Part shown: positions 51,439 through 61,052 of the stretch, piece after piece
Layout: every line of letters starts with the position of its first letter
Position numbering within the stretch: the stretch's first letter is position 1
Assembly: GCF_001541925.1 (NCBI RefSeq)
Contig: NZ_LQMW01000019.1
Coordinates: 1 to 64,000 of the forward strand
From: Nitrosopumilus sp. Nsub
Lineage (GTDB): Archaea > Thermoproteota > Nitrososphaeria > Nitrososphaerales > Nitrosopumilaceae
Reading direction: 5' to 3'
DNA: 64,000 nt
The notes under the pieces: generated by a model
Databases searched by the model: none
What the model saw: only the letters and a program-made list of their open reading frames with translations
Told to the model about the DNA's origin: nothing
Position numbers and translations under genes: made by a program

Positions 51439-52152
51439 TCATCCTTGACTGAATGTCTGTCTAAGACAATCCAGTACTGCTTTTGATGTTGAATTCATTG
51501 TAGGAGTTGAACCTTTTGCAGTAGTCCAAGCATCCTTTAATCCTGCTAATTCTAATAATCTCTTAATTTTTCCGCCTGCAACCAAACCTAATCCACGAGG
51601 TGCAGGAATGATTTCAATAGTTACACTTCCACCTTTTCCTTTTACTTTGAATGGAACAGAATGTTTTTGATCACATTTACATTCCCAACTTCCACATCCC
51701 ATTTTGATTGGGTTAATGTTTAAGAAAGCTTGACTAGTTGCTTTTTCAATTGCAATTCTCATTTGTTTTGATTTACCTTGACCAATTCCCAAGTATCCAT
51801 TTTCATTACCTGCTGCGACAATTGCTTTGAATCTTGTTGATTGACCATTAGATGTCATTTTTTGAATAATTCCAACATCAACGACTTCACTTTTCAAATC
51901 AGGTAATAATTTTTTAATAATTCCAAATTCTTGAATTCTTAATCCAGCTTCTAAAATTTCTTCAACAGAAGTAATTTCTCCAGCCGCAACTTTTTGTCCC
52001 AAAATAGTTTTCGGTATCCAAACTTCTTCTTCTGGTTCTCTTCTAGGTCTTCTAGGACGTGATGATTCCGTTCCAGGTGGACCTCTTCCATATACTGGCG
52101 CACCTTTTCCTCTTCCGCCTTGTCCTGGTTTTGATTGTGTTGCTTGACTCAT
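51439..52152 (-). CDS. rps5: 30S ribosomal protein S5
   Basis: 237 aa. The double-stranded RNA-binding S5 core shows STRFKAIVAAGNENGYLGIGQGKSKQMRIAIEKA and the C-terminal IIPAPRGLGLVAGG and AWTTAKGSTPTMNS. A Gly/Arg/Pro-rich N-terminal extension (GQGGRGKGAPVYGRGPPG) is disordered. Four bases from rpl30, two from rpl18. Confidence 0.95.
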   Translation of the reverse strand: MSQATQSKPGQGGRGKGAPVYGRGPPGTESSRPRRPRREPEEEVWIPKTILGQKVAAGEITSVEEILEAGLRIQEFGIIKKLLPDLKSEVVDVGIIQKMTSNGQSTRFKAIVAAGNENGYLGIGQGKSKQMRIAIEKATSQAFLNINPIKMGCGSWECKCDQKHSVPFKVKGKGGSVTIEIIPAPRGLGLVAGGKIKRLLELAGLKDAWTTAKGSTPTMNSTSKAVLDCLRQTFSQG

Positions 52153-52154
52153 AT

Positions 52155-52637
52155 CTACTTGACCTCACTATCTATAGTAGATTTAATTTTAGAAATTTCA
52201 TTTTTAACTGTTAAGTGTTCACCGTTGATTCTTTCATCTGCAGGAAAAGTTTCTGAATTTGCCGGAACTTCAAGGCCAGCATCAATAACTCCTTTCAAAG
52301 CTGCTGCCATTCTTTGTGTGTATCGTTTAGTACCAGTATACAAAATTGCATCTTTTGCTCCTTTACCTAATGCTTTCTTACCTGCCAAATAGCCAGTAAG
52401 ATATGCTGCAGAGATACTTTTTCTAGAGCCCTTCCATCCTTTTTCAAGTAAGTATCTAGAATGTGCTGATGCAACGACTGTATCTCCAGTCATTCCAGGT
52501 TTAAGAACTTGAACTTGTGTATTCTCATTTGAAATATTTACAGTAATGAAATCACGTTTACCCATTAACATGGTACCACGTTTACGATAATTGGTCTTTT
52601 CCTCTCTAAGTCTTCTCAATATTTTTGAATATGCCAT
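52155..52637 (-). CDS. rpl18: 50S ribosomal protein L18
   Basis: 160 aa. YRKRGTMLMGKRDFITVNISNENTQVQVL and GYLAGKKALGKGAKDAILYTG are the L18 blocks. It binds 5S rRNA. In most archaea L32e and L19e precede it directly; here they lie 7 kb away on the other strand (59913-60756), so the spc cluster has been broken before L18. Confidence 0.95.
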   Translation of the reverse strand: MAYSKILRRLREEKTNYRKRGTMLMGKRDFITVNISNENTQVQVLKPGMTGDTVVASAHSRYLLEKGWKGSRKSISAAYLTGYLAGKKALGKGAKDAILYTGTKRYTQRMAAALKGVIDAGLEVPANSETFPADERINGEHLTVKNEISKIKSTIDSEVK

Positions 52638-52673
52638 CTACAGGATCTGACTTTGAAACTGCTATTATATACG

Positions 52674-53588
52674 TTAAGCGTGAAGTAGTGCTGAAAGCAG
52701 TGCTTTTTGAGAATGAAGTCGATTTTCTGCCTCATCCCAGACGACTGATTGAGGTCCATCAATTACAGATGTAGTGACTTCTTGTTCACGTTTTGCAGGT
52801 AAACAATGTAAAAAGATCGCATTTTTCTTGGTTAGATCCATGATTTTGTCATTGATTTGATATTTTGGAAGGAATTTCTTGATTCTTTTTGGATCATCAT
52901 TATGAATTGAAGAGTATGTATCAGTAACTACAACATCGGCATTTTCAGCAGCCTTTTTTGGATCAGTTGTTAATTCAATATCAGTCAAATTTTGAGAAAC
53001 TTGAACAGTGGATTTGTTTGGTTGGAATCCTTTAGGTGTTGCAATAGACATTTTGACTCCAGATAAAGCAGCGCCATAAATCATAGAATTACAAACATTA
53101 TTTCCATCTCCAATCCAAGCAATTTTTAATCCTTTGAAAGATTTTTTCTTTTCTTTAATTGTCATAAAATCTGCCAAAATTTGACAAGGATGAAATGAAT
53201 CAGACAATCCATTAATTACAGGAACACTTGCATATTCAGATAATTTGTCAAGTAAAGAATGATCATAAACACGTGCCATTATACAATCAGTATAACGTGA
53301 AAGAGTTTTTGCAGTATCTTCAACAGATTCACCGCGAGATAACTGTGTGTCATTTGATGATAAATTAATTGTATGACCTCCCAATTGATACATTCCAGTT
53401 TCAAAACTTACACGTGTTCGAGTTGAAGGTTTTTGAAAAATCATAGTTAGTGTTTTATTTTTTAAAACAGGTTTGTTTCCACCTTTTTTCAATTCTTTTT
53501 TTAATTTAATGGAATCATCAATTAATCCTAAAAATTCTTTTTGAGTCAGTTCAGCTAAAGTAAGTAAATTTTTTGTTTTAATTTTCAT
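52674..53588 (-). CDS. argF: Ornithine carbamoyltransferase
   Basis: 304 aa, normal length. Carbamoyl-phosphate site STRTRVSFETG, the HPCQILADFMTI motif and the ornithine-site HCLPAKREQEVT block are all present. It makes citrulline in arginine synthesis. It overlaps ftsY by four bases, an odd pairing of metabolic and protein-targeting genes that probably reflects compaction. Confidence 0.95.
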   Translation of the reverse strand: MKIKTKNLLTLAELTQKEFLGLIDDSIKLKKELKKGGNKPVLKNKTLTMIFQKPSTRTRVSFETGMYQLGGHTINLSSNDTQLSRGESVEDTAKTLSRYTDCIMARVYDHSLLDKLSEYASVPVINGLSDSFHPCQILADFMTIKEKKKSFKGLKIAWIGDGNNVCNSMIYGAALSGVKMSIATPKGFQPNKSTVQVSQNLTDIELTTDPKKAAENADVVVTDTYSSIHNDDPKRIKKFLPKYQINDKIMDLTKKNAIFLHCLPAKREQEVTTSVIDGPQSVVWDEAENRLHSQKALLSALLHA

Positions 53589-54916
53589 CGTTTAAACCTT
53601 CCAAATAATCCTCGTTTCTTTTTAGGTTCTTCTTCTTTATCTTGTTTGTGGACATCTTCGTTATCAGATGAAACTACTTTAGACTCTCCAGGTTTAGGTT
53701 TACCATCTTTAATCCATTTTCGGATTGTGTTACCTAATTTGATAGCTTCAGCATCAGATTCAGGTGGAGGAATATCAAATAAGTCAGAATATTTTGTAAT
53801 CTCATCGTCTTTGACTCCATAGAATGGATCATCAGAAATCGGTTCAGGTTCTGGTGTTGGTTCAGGTTCTGGTGTTGGTTCAGGTTCTGGTGTTGGTTCA
53901 GGTTCTGGTGTTGGTTCAGGTTCTGGTGTTGGTTCAGGTTCTGGTGTTGGTTCAGGTTCTGGTGATTCTTTTAATTTAGATACATCTGTTTGTTCAATTT
54001 TTACATCAGTTAGTGAACCAAATACAGTTTCCAAAAAGATGTTTTTATCAAAGGATTTCAAATCAGAATATTCTTGTCCAGTTCCAAGATAAAGTACAGG
54101 CGTAGAAGTAACTTTTGCAATGGATAATGCAGCACCACCTTTTGCATCAGCATCACTCTTTGTCAAAATAGACCCATCAAATTTTACATGTTCATGAAAT
54201 TCACGGGCTTGATTGACAGTATCATTTCCAGCTAAAGAATCACCAACAAAAATAGTCATATCAGGATTTACAACTTTAGTAATTTTTGCAATCTGTTCCA
54301 TCAAATTTTTACTAGTTTGCATTCTACCTGCAGTATCAATCAAAACACAATCAGTTTTATGAGATTTAGCGTATAAAACAGCATCTCGAGCTACTGCTGC
54401 AGGATCAGATTCATAATTTTGTGCAACTAGTTTTAGATTTAGACGATTTGTATGTTCTCGTAATTGTTCTATTGCACCAGCTCTAAAAGTATCAGCAGCT
54501 GCAATTACAACAGAATACTTTTTTTCTTGTAGTAACGCTGCAAGTTTTGCTAAAGAAGTAGTTTTTCCAGTTCCATTAATTCCTACAAACACAATCAAAA
54601 AAGGTTGTTCCTTTTTCTTTTTCTCATCAATTTTTTCAAAGATATCTACATCACCGACACTGTCAAATAAACTGGAAATTATAGAAATTAAATTATCTTT
54701 AACAAATTTTTCAATTTCATTTTTATCAACTTTAGAACCAATTAATTTTTCTTTTAAATCAGATTTAATGGAATCAATCACTTCACCAGCTACATCAGAT
54801 TCTAAAAGAGAAATTTCAAGTTCAAAAAGTATATCTTCAATATCCTTTTCATTAAGTTCTTTTTCTCCAAGACTTTTAGCAGCATTGGAAAACGCCTTAC
54901 GAAGACTATCAAACAT
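53585..54916 (-). CDS. ftsY: Signal recognition particle receptor FtsY with a PEPEPT-repeat insert
   Basis: 443 aa. N domain (about 1-85), G domain with GINGTGKTTSLAKLAALL, AADTFRAGAIEQL, LIDTAGRMQTSKNLM and TKSDADAKGGAALS. The GTPase is unusual: after about residue 318 it carries a C-terminal extension with seven PEPEPT-type units encoded by an 18-bp DNA repeat, an acidic segment and a basic end (KKKRGLFGRFKR) that could bind lipid. In most archaeal FtsY proteins the acidic part is N-terminal. Confidence 0.94.
   Translation of the reverse strand: MFDSLRKAFSNAAKSLGEKELNEKDIEDILFELEISLLESDVAGEVIDSIKSDLKEKLIGSKVDKNEIEKFVKDNLISIISSLFDSVGDVDIFEKIDEKKKKEQPFLIVFVGINGTGKTTSLAKLAALLQEKKYSVVIAAADTFRAGAIEQLREHTNRLNLKLVAQNYESDPAAVARDAVLYAKSHKTDCVLIDTAGRMQTSKNLMEQIAKITKVVNPDMTIFVGDSLAGNDTVNQAREFHEHVKFDGSILTKSDADAKGGAALSIAKVTSTPVLYLGTGQEYSDLKSFDKNIFLETVFGSLTDVKIEQTDVSKLKESPEPEPTPEPEPTPEPEPTPEPEPTPEPEPTPEPEPTPEPEPISDDPFYGVKDDEITKYSDLFDIPPPESDAEAIKLGNTIRKWIKDGKPKPGESKVVSSDNEDVHKQDKEEEPKKKRGLFGRFKR
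53841..53966. repeat. Seven 18-bp tandem repeats inside ftsY
   Basis: The unit GGTTCAGGTTCTGGTGTT repeats in perfect register seven times; only the last differs, in its final three bases (GAT). On the coding strand it gives PEPEPT units. Perfect DNA identity, including silent positions, means recent expansion by slippage, so the copy number should vary among strains. Confidence 0.95.
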
Positions 54917-54919
54917 ATT

Positions 54920-55345
54920 CTATCCCATTTTTGGTGGCGTTTGAGATTGCATTAATTGATTAATTTGTGCTTTACCTTGTTCTAATCGATTTGCAGCATC
55001 TTGTTTTTTAGTTGCAGTGTCTTGTAAAGCAATTTCAATTTCTTTTATTCTAGCTTCAAAATAATTTATTGCAGCAGGAAAATCTTTTTCGACTGCAATA
55101 CCTGCACCTATATTGACAACAAGTTTGTTGTTTGATGAAATTTTTGTTGGAACATATGCTCCCATTCCAAGTGGAACCAAAGTATCAGAATCAGGTTGAG
55201 TGCCAAGAGATTTGATGGATTCAATTGCAGCAGTTGCTTCTCTTAAAATGCTAACAAAAGTTCCTTCCCTTTGAGATAGATCAGAGAAATATGTTTCAAG
55301 CATTTGCATCTGTTGCATCAATTGTTCAGCCTGTTGTTCACTCAT
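54920..55345 (-). CDS. pfdA: Prefoldin alpha subunit
   Basis: 141 aa from ATG 55345. Two coiled-coil arms flank the double hairpin region DTLVPLGMGAYVPTKISSNNKLVVNIGAGIAVEKDF, the hallmark of the alpha subunit. It forms a hexamer with the beta subunit at 26608. Three bases before ftsY, so co-transcribed with the targeting GTPase. Confidence 0.92.
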   Translation of the reverse strand: MSEQQAEQLMQQMQMLETYFSDLSQREGTFVSILREATAAIESIKSLGTQPDSDTLVPLGMGAYVPTKISSNNKLVVNIGAGIAVEKDFPAAINYFEARIKEIEIALQDTATKKQDAANRLEQGKAQINQLMQSQTPPKMG

Positions 55346-55429
55346 GTACAACAAATCATGCTCAGATGGTTATAAATTCATTCATGAAGTTAAGAAATTA
55401 AAAAATAAATAAAAAATAAAGAACTAGCT

Positions 55430-56053
55430 TTATTGTATTGCTTTAGAGAATCTATCTTCTACTTCATCCCAGTTTACTACATTCCACCATGCTTCGATGT
55501 ATACTGGTCTTTTGTTTTGATAGTTTAGATAGTATGCATGTTCCCAAACATCACATCCCAATAATGGAACTAATCCTTCTGTTCTTGGACTAGTTTGATT
55601 TGGCATTGATTTGTATTCAACTTTGGATGTTGAAGGATTGTATACTAACCATCCCCAACCACTGCCTTGAATTACTGCAGTAGTAGATGAGAATTTCTCT
55701 TTAAAGTCAGCAAAACTTCCAAAGGAATCATTAATTGCATCTGCAATTGCCCCTCCAGGTTCACCGCCTCCATTTTGTTTCATGCTATTCCAAAATAACC
55801 TGTGATTGTCATAACCACCACCATTGAAATTAATTGCACCTCGTTTGTCTTCAGGAACTGAATTAATATCAGATAAGATATCTAGAATATCTTTTTCTTG
55901 AATTTCAGTTGGACATGTTTCAAGTGCTGCATTTAATTTGTCAGTGTATGTTTGATGATGTTTTGTGTGATGAATCTCCATTGTTTTTGCATCAATGTGA
56001 GGTTCTAATGCATCATAAGCATATGGCATTTCAGGAAGGATATATTTTCCCAT
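55430..56053 (-). CDS. sod: Superoxide dismutase (Fe/Mn family)
   Basis: 207 aa. Metal ligands: His in MEIHHTKHHQTY, His in the DNHRLFWNSM region, and Asp and His in LLGCDVWEHAYYLNYQN. It disproportionates superoxide in the cytoplasm. The usual start MGKYILPEMPYAYDALEPHI fits the family. Fe versus Mn preference is not decided by sequence here. Confidence 0.95.
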   Translation of the reverse strand: MGKYILPEMPYAYDALEPHIDAKTMEIHHTKHHQTYTDKLNAALETCPTEIQEKDILDILSDINSVPEDKRGAINFNGGGYDNHRLFWNSMKQNGGGEPGGAIADAINDSFGSFADFKEKFSSTTAVIQGSGWGWLVYNPSTSKVEYKSMPNQTSPRTEGLVPLLGCDVWEHAYYLNYQNKRPVYIEAWWNVVNWDEVEDRFSKAIQ

Positions 56054-56130
56054 GAATTAAATTAAATTTTTATTCCATTTATTGGTTTAGTAAACAATTC
56101 ATTTTTACTTGTTAAAAAACTAAAAAAATC

Positions 56131-58158
56131 ATGAAATTATCAATAATTTTTTCCATTACTTTTGTAATTATATCAAGTATTTTCATATCACATGTTTTCC
56201 AATCTGAAAATGACATTAGAACATACATAGAAAACAGTGTTCCATATGTGGGAACAGAAATTCTAAGAACTGAAGGACTAGATGGGTATGGAATTAAAGT
56301 TGCAGTTATTGATACTGGAGTAGATTTCAATCATCCAGATTTGTTGGGCTGGGGTCCTGATGGCAAGGTAATTGGAGGACATAATTTCATTCAAACAAAT
56401 CAGTTACCTATGGATAAAAATGGACATGGGACAAAAGTTGCAGGAATAATTGCAGCAGATGGAAACACCTTAGGTGTTGCACCAAAAGCAAAAATCTTAG
56501 CTTACAAAGTATCAGAAGATGGGGAAGGAGTATCATCAGAATTAATCTCAGGTGCAATTGAAAGAGCAATTGAAGATGATGCAGATATCATCAACATTAG
56601 TTTAGGAGTAAATAGAACAAATTCAAAAATTGATAGTGCTGTAAATTATGCATTAGAAAAAGGAGTTTTTGTTGTTACTGCTGCTGGAAATGATGGTCCA
56701 GAATTGAAAACAATTGGAAGTCCAGGAAGGAATTTTGAATCATTAACAGTTGGTGCAACATACAACAACATGACTTCTAGTTTAATTGCCACATTAGAAA
56801 TAGATGAAAACCAATATACTGCAATTCCAATGGTAGGTGCTCCAAAAACAGATCAACCAATTACAGGAAAAGTGATTTTTGGAGGTTTTGGAAAAATTAG
56901 TAATTTAGAAAATTTGGATGTCAAGGATTCAATTTTAATTGTAGAAAGAGGAAGTGATGTTGAAGGAGAATTATTATTTTTTTCAATTAAAGAAAAGAAT
57001 GCTGCAGATGCAGGAGCAAAAGCACTAATTGTATACAATAGCGAACCAGGAATTTTTTTGGGAGAATTAATTCATGAGTTTTCAGGTCCAGAATACAGTC
57101 CACAAATTCCAGTAGTTTCAGTGGACAGAGAAGAAGGATTAGAAATTATTGAAAAATTAGAAAATGAAAGTAATGGAATAATACATTTATTTTACAATCC
57201 AGATTTTATTGCACATTTTAGTTCAAGAGGACCAGTTTCGCCATTTTACATGAAACCAGATATGGTTGCACCAGGAGCATATATCAATACAACGCAGATT
57301 GGTGCTAGTTACAACTTTACCAGTGGAACTAGTTTTGCAGCACCTCACGTAAGTGGTGCAGCTGCATTATTACTACAAAATAACCCAGAATTAGAAAATC
57401 ATGAATTAAAATCATTATTGGTAACTACAGTTAAGCCTGTGTCTAATGTTTATGGAAAAGAATTTTCAATTCATGAATCAGGTTCAGGAAGATTAGACAT
57501 AGAAAGTGCACATAATGCAAAATTGATTATTAACCCAACAAATTTTGTAATTAACTTTTCATCAGATGAAAAATCAATTCTAAAAGAATTGCAAATAAAA
57601 TCATTGGAAAAAGAAATGAGGGAAATTGAGGTAAAATTTGAAGGACCAGAATCAATCAAATTTGAGTATAAAATCAAAGACAATAATTTACAAACAGAGT
57701 TTACAATATCTGGAAAAGAATTTGGAGAGTATGAAGGAAAAATTTTCATCAATCATGAAGAAATAAAATATACAATTCCAATAATCATTCATTATACAGA
57801 AGGCTCAATTTCCACACATCAAGATGACGAAAAATTATTTTTTGAAATAAATCATCCAGATAAATGGAGTTTTACAAAAATAACAATTACAAATAGTAAG
57901 AATGGAAATACTGAAACACTTACTGCAACACCAGAAAAAAAACCATCAATGAAAGTCTATGAAAATGGAGAATATTGGATAGAAGCAAAAATTATGTCAA
58001 ATGGAAATACAACAGATGCATTTGATGTAATTAAAATCAATTCAGTTTCAGAAAAAACAGAAGTACTAAAATTAAGAAACATACCAGAAAAACAAATCAT
58101 GTTAATTATTTCAATTATTGTTATTGTTGGAATTATAGGATTATTGATTAGAAAATAA
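56131..58158 (+). CDS. Membrane-anchored subtilisin-like protease with PA domain
   Basis: 675 aa. N-terminal signal (LSIIFSITFVIISSIFISHVF). S8 catalytic domain with Asp in VAVIDTGVDFNHPD, His in DKNGHGTKVAGIIAA and Ser in TSGTSFAAPHVSGAAALL. A protease-associated (PA) domain is inserted between His and Ser (about 240-345). A beta-rich tail follows, then a C-terminal transmembrane helix (QIMLIISIIVIVGIIGLLI) with RK behind it. It is an external protease held to the membrane, perhaps maturing surface proteins. Confidence 0.93.
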   Translation: MKLSIIFSITFVIISSIFISHVFQSENDIRTYIENSVPYVGTEILRTEGLDGYGIKVAVIDTGVDFNHPDLLGWGPDGKVIGGHNFIQTNQLPMDKNGHGTKVAGIIAADGNTLGVAPKAKILAYKVSEDGEGVSSELISGAIERAIEDDADIINISLGVNRTNSKIDSAVNYALEKGVFVVTAAGNDGPELKTIGSPGRNFESLTVGATYNNMTSSLIATLEIDENQYTAIPMVGAPKTDQPITGKVIFGGFGKISNLENLDVKDSILIVERGSDVEGELLFFSIKEKNAADAGAKALIVYNSEPGIFLGELIHEFSGPEYSPQIPVVSVDREEGLEIIEKLENESNGIIHLFYNPDFIAHFSSRGPVSPFYMKPDMVAPGAYINTTQIGASYNFTSGTSFAAPHVSGAAALLLQNNPELENHELKSLLVTTVKPVSNVYGKEFSIHESGSGRLDIESAHNAKLIINPTNFVINFSSDEKSILKELQIKSLEKEMREIEVKFEGPESIKFEYKIKDNNLQTEFTISGKEFGEYEGKIFINHEEIKYTIPIIIHYTEGSISTHQDDEKLFFEINHPDKWSFTKITITNSKNGNTETLTATPEKKPSMKVYENGEYWIEAKIMSNGNTTDAFDVIKINSVSEKTEVLKLRNIPEKQIMLIISIIVIVGIIGLLIRK

Positions 58159-58159
58159 C

Positions 58160-59764
58160 TTATGCAGTATATTTTGGTCCAGCTGCAATAATATCATCTG
58201 AAACGTTTTCAAATTTCTTAAAGTTTTCAACAAACATTTGAGCCAATTTTTTTGCTGAAAGATCATAGGAATCTTTGTCAACCCAAGTATGTTTTGGATC
58301 CAATATTTCAGATGGAACACCTTCAACTTCTGTTGGAATATCAAGATTAAGTAAATCATCATGACGATATTTTACAATATCAAGTGCACCAGAAATTGCT
58401 GCAGTAACCATTGCACGACTATACTTAATCTTAATTCTTTTTCCAACACCGTATGGTCCACCAGACCATCCAGTATTAACAAGATAAACAACAGTATTAT
58501 GTTGATTAATTTTCTCACCTAGAAGCTTTGCATAAACGGATGCAGGTCTAGGCATGAATGGAGCACCAAAACATTGTGAAAAGACAGATTTTGGTTCTTT
58601 GATTCCTCTTTCAGTGCCTGCTAATTTACTAGTGTAACCAGACATGAAATGATACATTGCTCCTTCTTTTGTTAATCGAGAAACAGGAGGTAAAACGCCT
58701 AAAGCATCAGCAGTCAAAAATACAATAACACGGGGATTTCCTCCAACACTAGGAATTACTGCACCAGGAATGAAATCTAAAGGATAACCAACACGAGTAT
58801 TTTCAGTTAAAGAGTTATCATCATAATCAGGTACATTATCATTTAAAACAACATTTTCTAAAAGTGCACCAGGCTTAATTGCATTCCAAATTTCTGGTTC
58901 TGCTTCTTGACTAAGATTAATACACTTTGCATAACAGCCTCCTTCAAAATTAAAAGTTCCATTATCAGACCAACCATGTTCATCATCACCAATCAATTTT
59001 CGATTTGGATCAGCAGAAAGAGTTGTTTTTCCGGTTCCAGACAAACCAAAGAATAATGCAGTATCACCATTTTCGCCAATATTTGCTGAACAATGCATTG
59101 GGAAGATGTTTCGGTCTGGCAATAAGAAATTCATTACACCAAACATGGATTTTTTCATTTCACCTGCATATTCAGTTCCACCAATCAAAACAATTTTTCT
59201 TGTCAAGTCAATTAAAATAAAAACATCAGTACGTGTTCCATCAATTTCAGGATCAGCTAAAAAGTCATTAATACATAAAATTGTGAATTCAGGTTTATGT
59301 TGTTCTAGTTCTTCATCTGTTGGTCTAATAAACAAATTACTAGAAAACATATTTTGCCAAACATGATCATTTATTACTCTAATTGGTAAACGAGTTTCAG
59401 GATCAGCACCAACAAAACCATCAAATACAAAAAGTTCTTTGTTATCAACAAATTTTTTCATTTTTTCAAAAAGTTTTTCAAATTTACCACTTGGGAATTG
59501 ATGATTTATTTTTCCCCAATCGATTGTATCATGTGTTTTATCATCATATACAATGAATCTATCATCAGGGGATCTACCAGTATATTTTCCAGTGTTTACT
59601 GATAGAGACCCAGTTGAATTAACAACACCTTCTTTTCTATCTACAGAAATTGCCACCATTTCATCAGTAGGTAAATTTCTATGAACTTTAGATGGATTTA
59701 TGCCAAAATCATTCAATTGTGACAAAAAGTTCTCAGTTGCATTTCTTCCAAGTAATTCTGTCAA
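58160..59764 (-). CDS. pckA: Phosphoenolpyruvate carboxykinase (ATP)
   Basis: 534 aa. The P-loop FFGLSGTGKTTLSADPNRKLIGDDEHGW and the upstream GGTEYAGEMKKSMF block define the ATP-dependent enzyme. It converts oxaloacetate to PEP, the entry to gluconeogenesis from the carbon-fixation products of these autotrophs. Convergent with the protease gene, with a single base between stops. Confidence 0.95.
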   Translation of the reverse strand: MTELLGRNATENFLSQLNDFGINPSKVHRNLPTDEMVAISVDRKEGVVNSTGSLSVNTGKYTGRSPDDRFIVYDDKTHDTIDWGKINHQFPSGKFEKLFEKMKKFVDNKELFVFDGFVGADPETRLPIRVINDHVWQNMFSSNLFIRPTDEELEQHKPEFTILCINDFLADPEIDGTRTDVFILIDLTRKIVLIGGTEYAGEMKKSMFGVMNFLLPDRNIFPMHCSANIGENGDTALFFGLSGTGKTTLSADPNRKLIGDDEHGWSDNGTFNFEGGCYAKCINLSQEAEPEIWNAIKPGALLENVVLNDNVPDYDDNSLTENTRVGYPLDFIPGAVIPSVGGNPRVIVFLTADALGVLPPVSRLTKEGAMYHFMSGYTSKLAGTERGIKEPKSVFSQCFGAPFMPRPASVYAKLLGEKINQHNTVVYLVNTGWSGGPYGVGKRIKIKYSRAMVTAAISGALDIVKYRHDDLLNLDIPTEVEGVPSEILDPKHTWVDKDSYDLSAKKLAQMFVENFKKFENVSDDIIAAGPKYTA

Positions 59765-59912
59765 TAGTTAAATCTCCAAATTGTGTGTTTTTGAGCATAA
59801 TCGAGGGCCATATAATATTTAGATCCGCCTAGATTTTCCTTATTATCTCTTTACCATGAGTATTTTTTGAGGTCGAGGAACGTATTTATTCCAAAATCCA
59901 AGACTTAGTTCC

Positions 59913-60317
59913 ATGCCAATCAATAAAGAAAAGATCGAGAAAAGACAGGAAGTAAAACAAAACAAACCTGATTTTGTCAGACCAGAAAGTTGGCGATATG
60001 TTAGACTTCAAACTAATTGGAGAAAACCAAAAGGAATAGATCACCACCAAAGAAAGCAAAAAAGTAGAGGACGTCCAGGTTTAGTTAAAGTTGGATATGG
60101 TGGACCTAAAGATGCAAGAGGATTACATCCTTCAGGATTTACAGATAATCTAGTTTACAATATTTCAGATTTAGAAAAATTAGACCCAAAGAAAGATGGA
60201 GTTAGATTAGGACATGGTGTTGGTACTAAAAAGAGAAAAGAAATTGTTGTTAAAGCAGTAGAAAACAAATTTAAAATATTTAATGCAAGAGTGAGTGTAA
60301 TTGCCAATAAATCTTAA
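59913..60317 (+). CDS. rpl32e: 50S ribosomal protein L32e
   Basis: 134 aa. PDFVRPESWRYVRLQTNWRKPKGIDHHQR and RGRPGLVKVGYGGPKDARGLHPSG are typical. It belongs in the spc operon between L6 and L19e, but the L6 side is absent here and a 150-bp promoter region precedes it. Overlaps L19e by 17 bases. Confidence 0.95.
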   Translation: MPINKEKIEKRQEVKQNKPDFVRPESWRYVRLQTNWRKPKGIDHHQRKQKSRGRPGLVKVGYGGPKDARGLHPSGFTDNLVYNISDLEKLDPKKDGVRLGHGVGTKKRKEIVVKAVENKFKIFNARVSVIANKS

Positions 60318-60756
60318 AGATAAAAAACGACTTGCATCCAGAGTTACTGGAGTAGGAATTCACAGAATTAGATTTGATACTGATCACTTAGATGATATTG
60401 CTGATGCAATTACTAGACAAAATATTAGAAGTTTAATCACTGCAAATACAATTCAAATCAAACCATTTACTGGAACATCAAGAGGTAGAGCACAAACCAA
60501 ATTAAATCAAAGAAACAAAAGAGGAACAACTCAAGGTTCCAAACAAGGTAGAAAAGGTGCAAGAGTTGGTAAAAAAGAAGTTTATGTTGCAAAAGTTCGT
60601 TCACTTAGAAGATTATTAAAAATAGCAAAAGATAGAAAGGATTTAACAAATCCAGAATTTTGGACATTATACAAAAAAGTAGGTGGAAATACTGTCAGAA
60701 ACAAGGCTCACCTGAGAACTCTGATGGAAGAAATTAAAACCAAAAGAAAAGATTAG
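60301..60756 (+). CDS. rpl19e: 50S ribosomal protein L19e
   Basis: 151 aa. NLKDKKRLASRVTGVGIHRIRFD, then RAQTKLNQRNKRGTTQGSKQGRKGAR, the long basic helix of L19e. TTG start at 60301 inside L32e. In many archaea L18 follows directly; here the next gene is a convergent alkyltransferase. Confidence 0.94.
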   Translation: MPINLKDKKRLASRVTGVGIHRIRFDTDHLDDIADAITRQNIRSLITANTIQIKPFTGTSRGRAQTKLNQRNKRGTTQGSKQGRKGARVGKKEVYVAKVRSLRRLLKIAKDRKDLTNPEFWTLYKKVGGNTVRNKAHLRTLMEEIKTKRKD

Positions 60757-61052
60757 AATCTAAATAATTTTTTATCAAAACTTGTAATTTTGCCATTTTT
60801 GATTTCTATTCCTTCATCACTTAGCATTTTAGTTTTGATATGTTCACCATAAGCATAACCACCAATTTTTCCAGTTGACATTACAACGCGATGACATGGA
60901 ACAATTACTGGATAAGGATTGTTATTCATAATTTTTCCAATTACTCTTTGACCGTTTTTTAATCCAACAGCCTTTGCTAATTCACCATAAGTAGTAATTT
61001 GACCTTTAGGAACATCAAGTAATTTTTTGTAAACTCTTTTTTCAAGATTCAT
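60753..61052 (-). CDS. ogt: Methylated-DNA-protein cysteine methyltransferase (short form)
   Basis: 99 aa, only the C-terminal active domain: KGQITTYGELAKAVG, NGQRVIGKIMNNNPYPVIVPCHRVV with the acceptor Cys in PCHRV. It lacks the N-terminal domain of full Ogt/Ada, so it is a minimal repair enzyme or a relative of the alkyltransferase-like group (which normally has Trp at the Cys position; here the Cys is present, arguing for activity). Overlaps dtdA by four bases. Confidence 0.88.
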   Translation of the reverse strand: MNLEKRVYKKLLDVPKGQITTYGELAKAVGLKNGQRVIGKIMNNNPYPVIVPCHRVVMSTGKIGGYAYGEHIKTKMLSDEGIEIKNGKITSFDKKLFRF

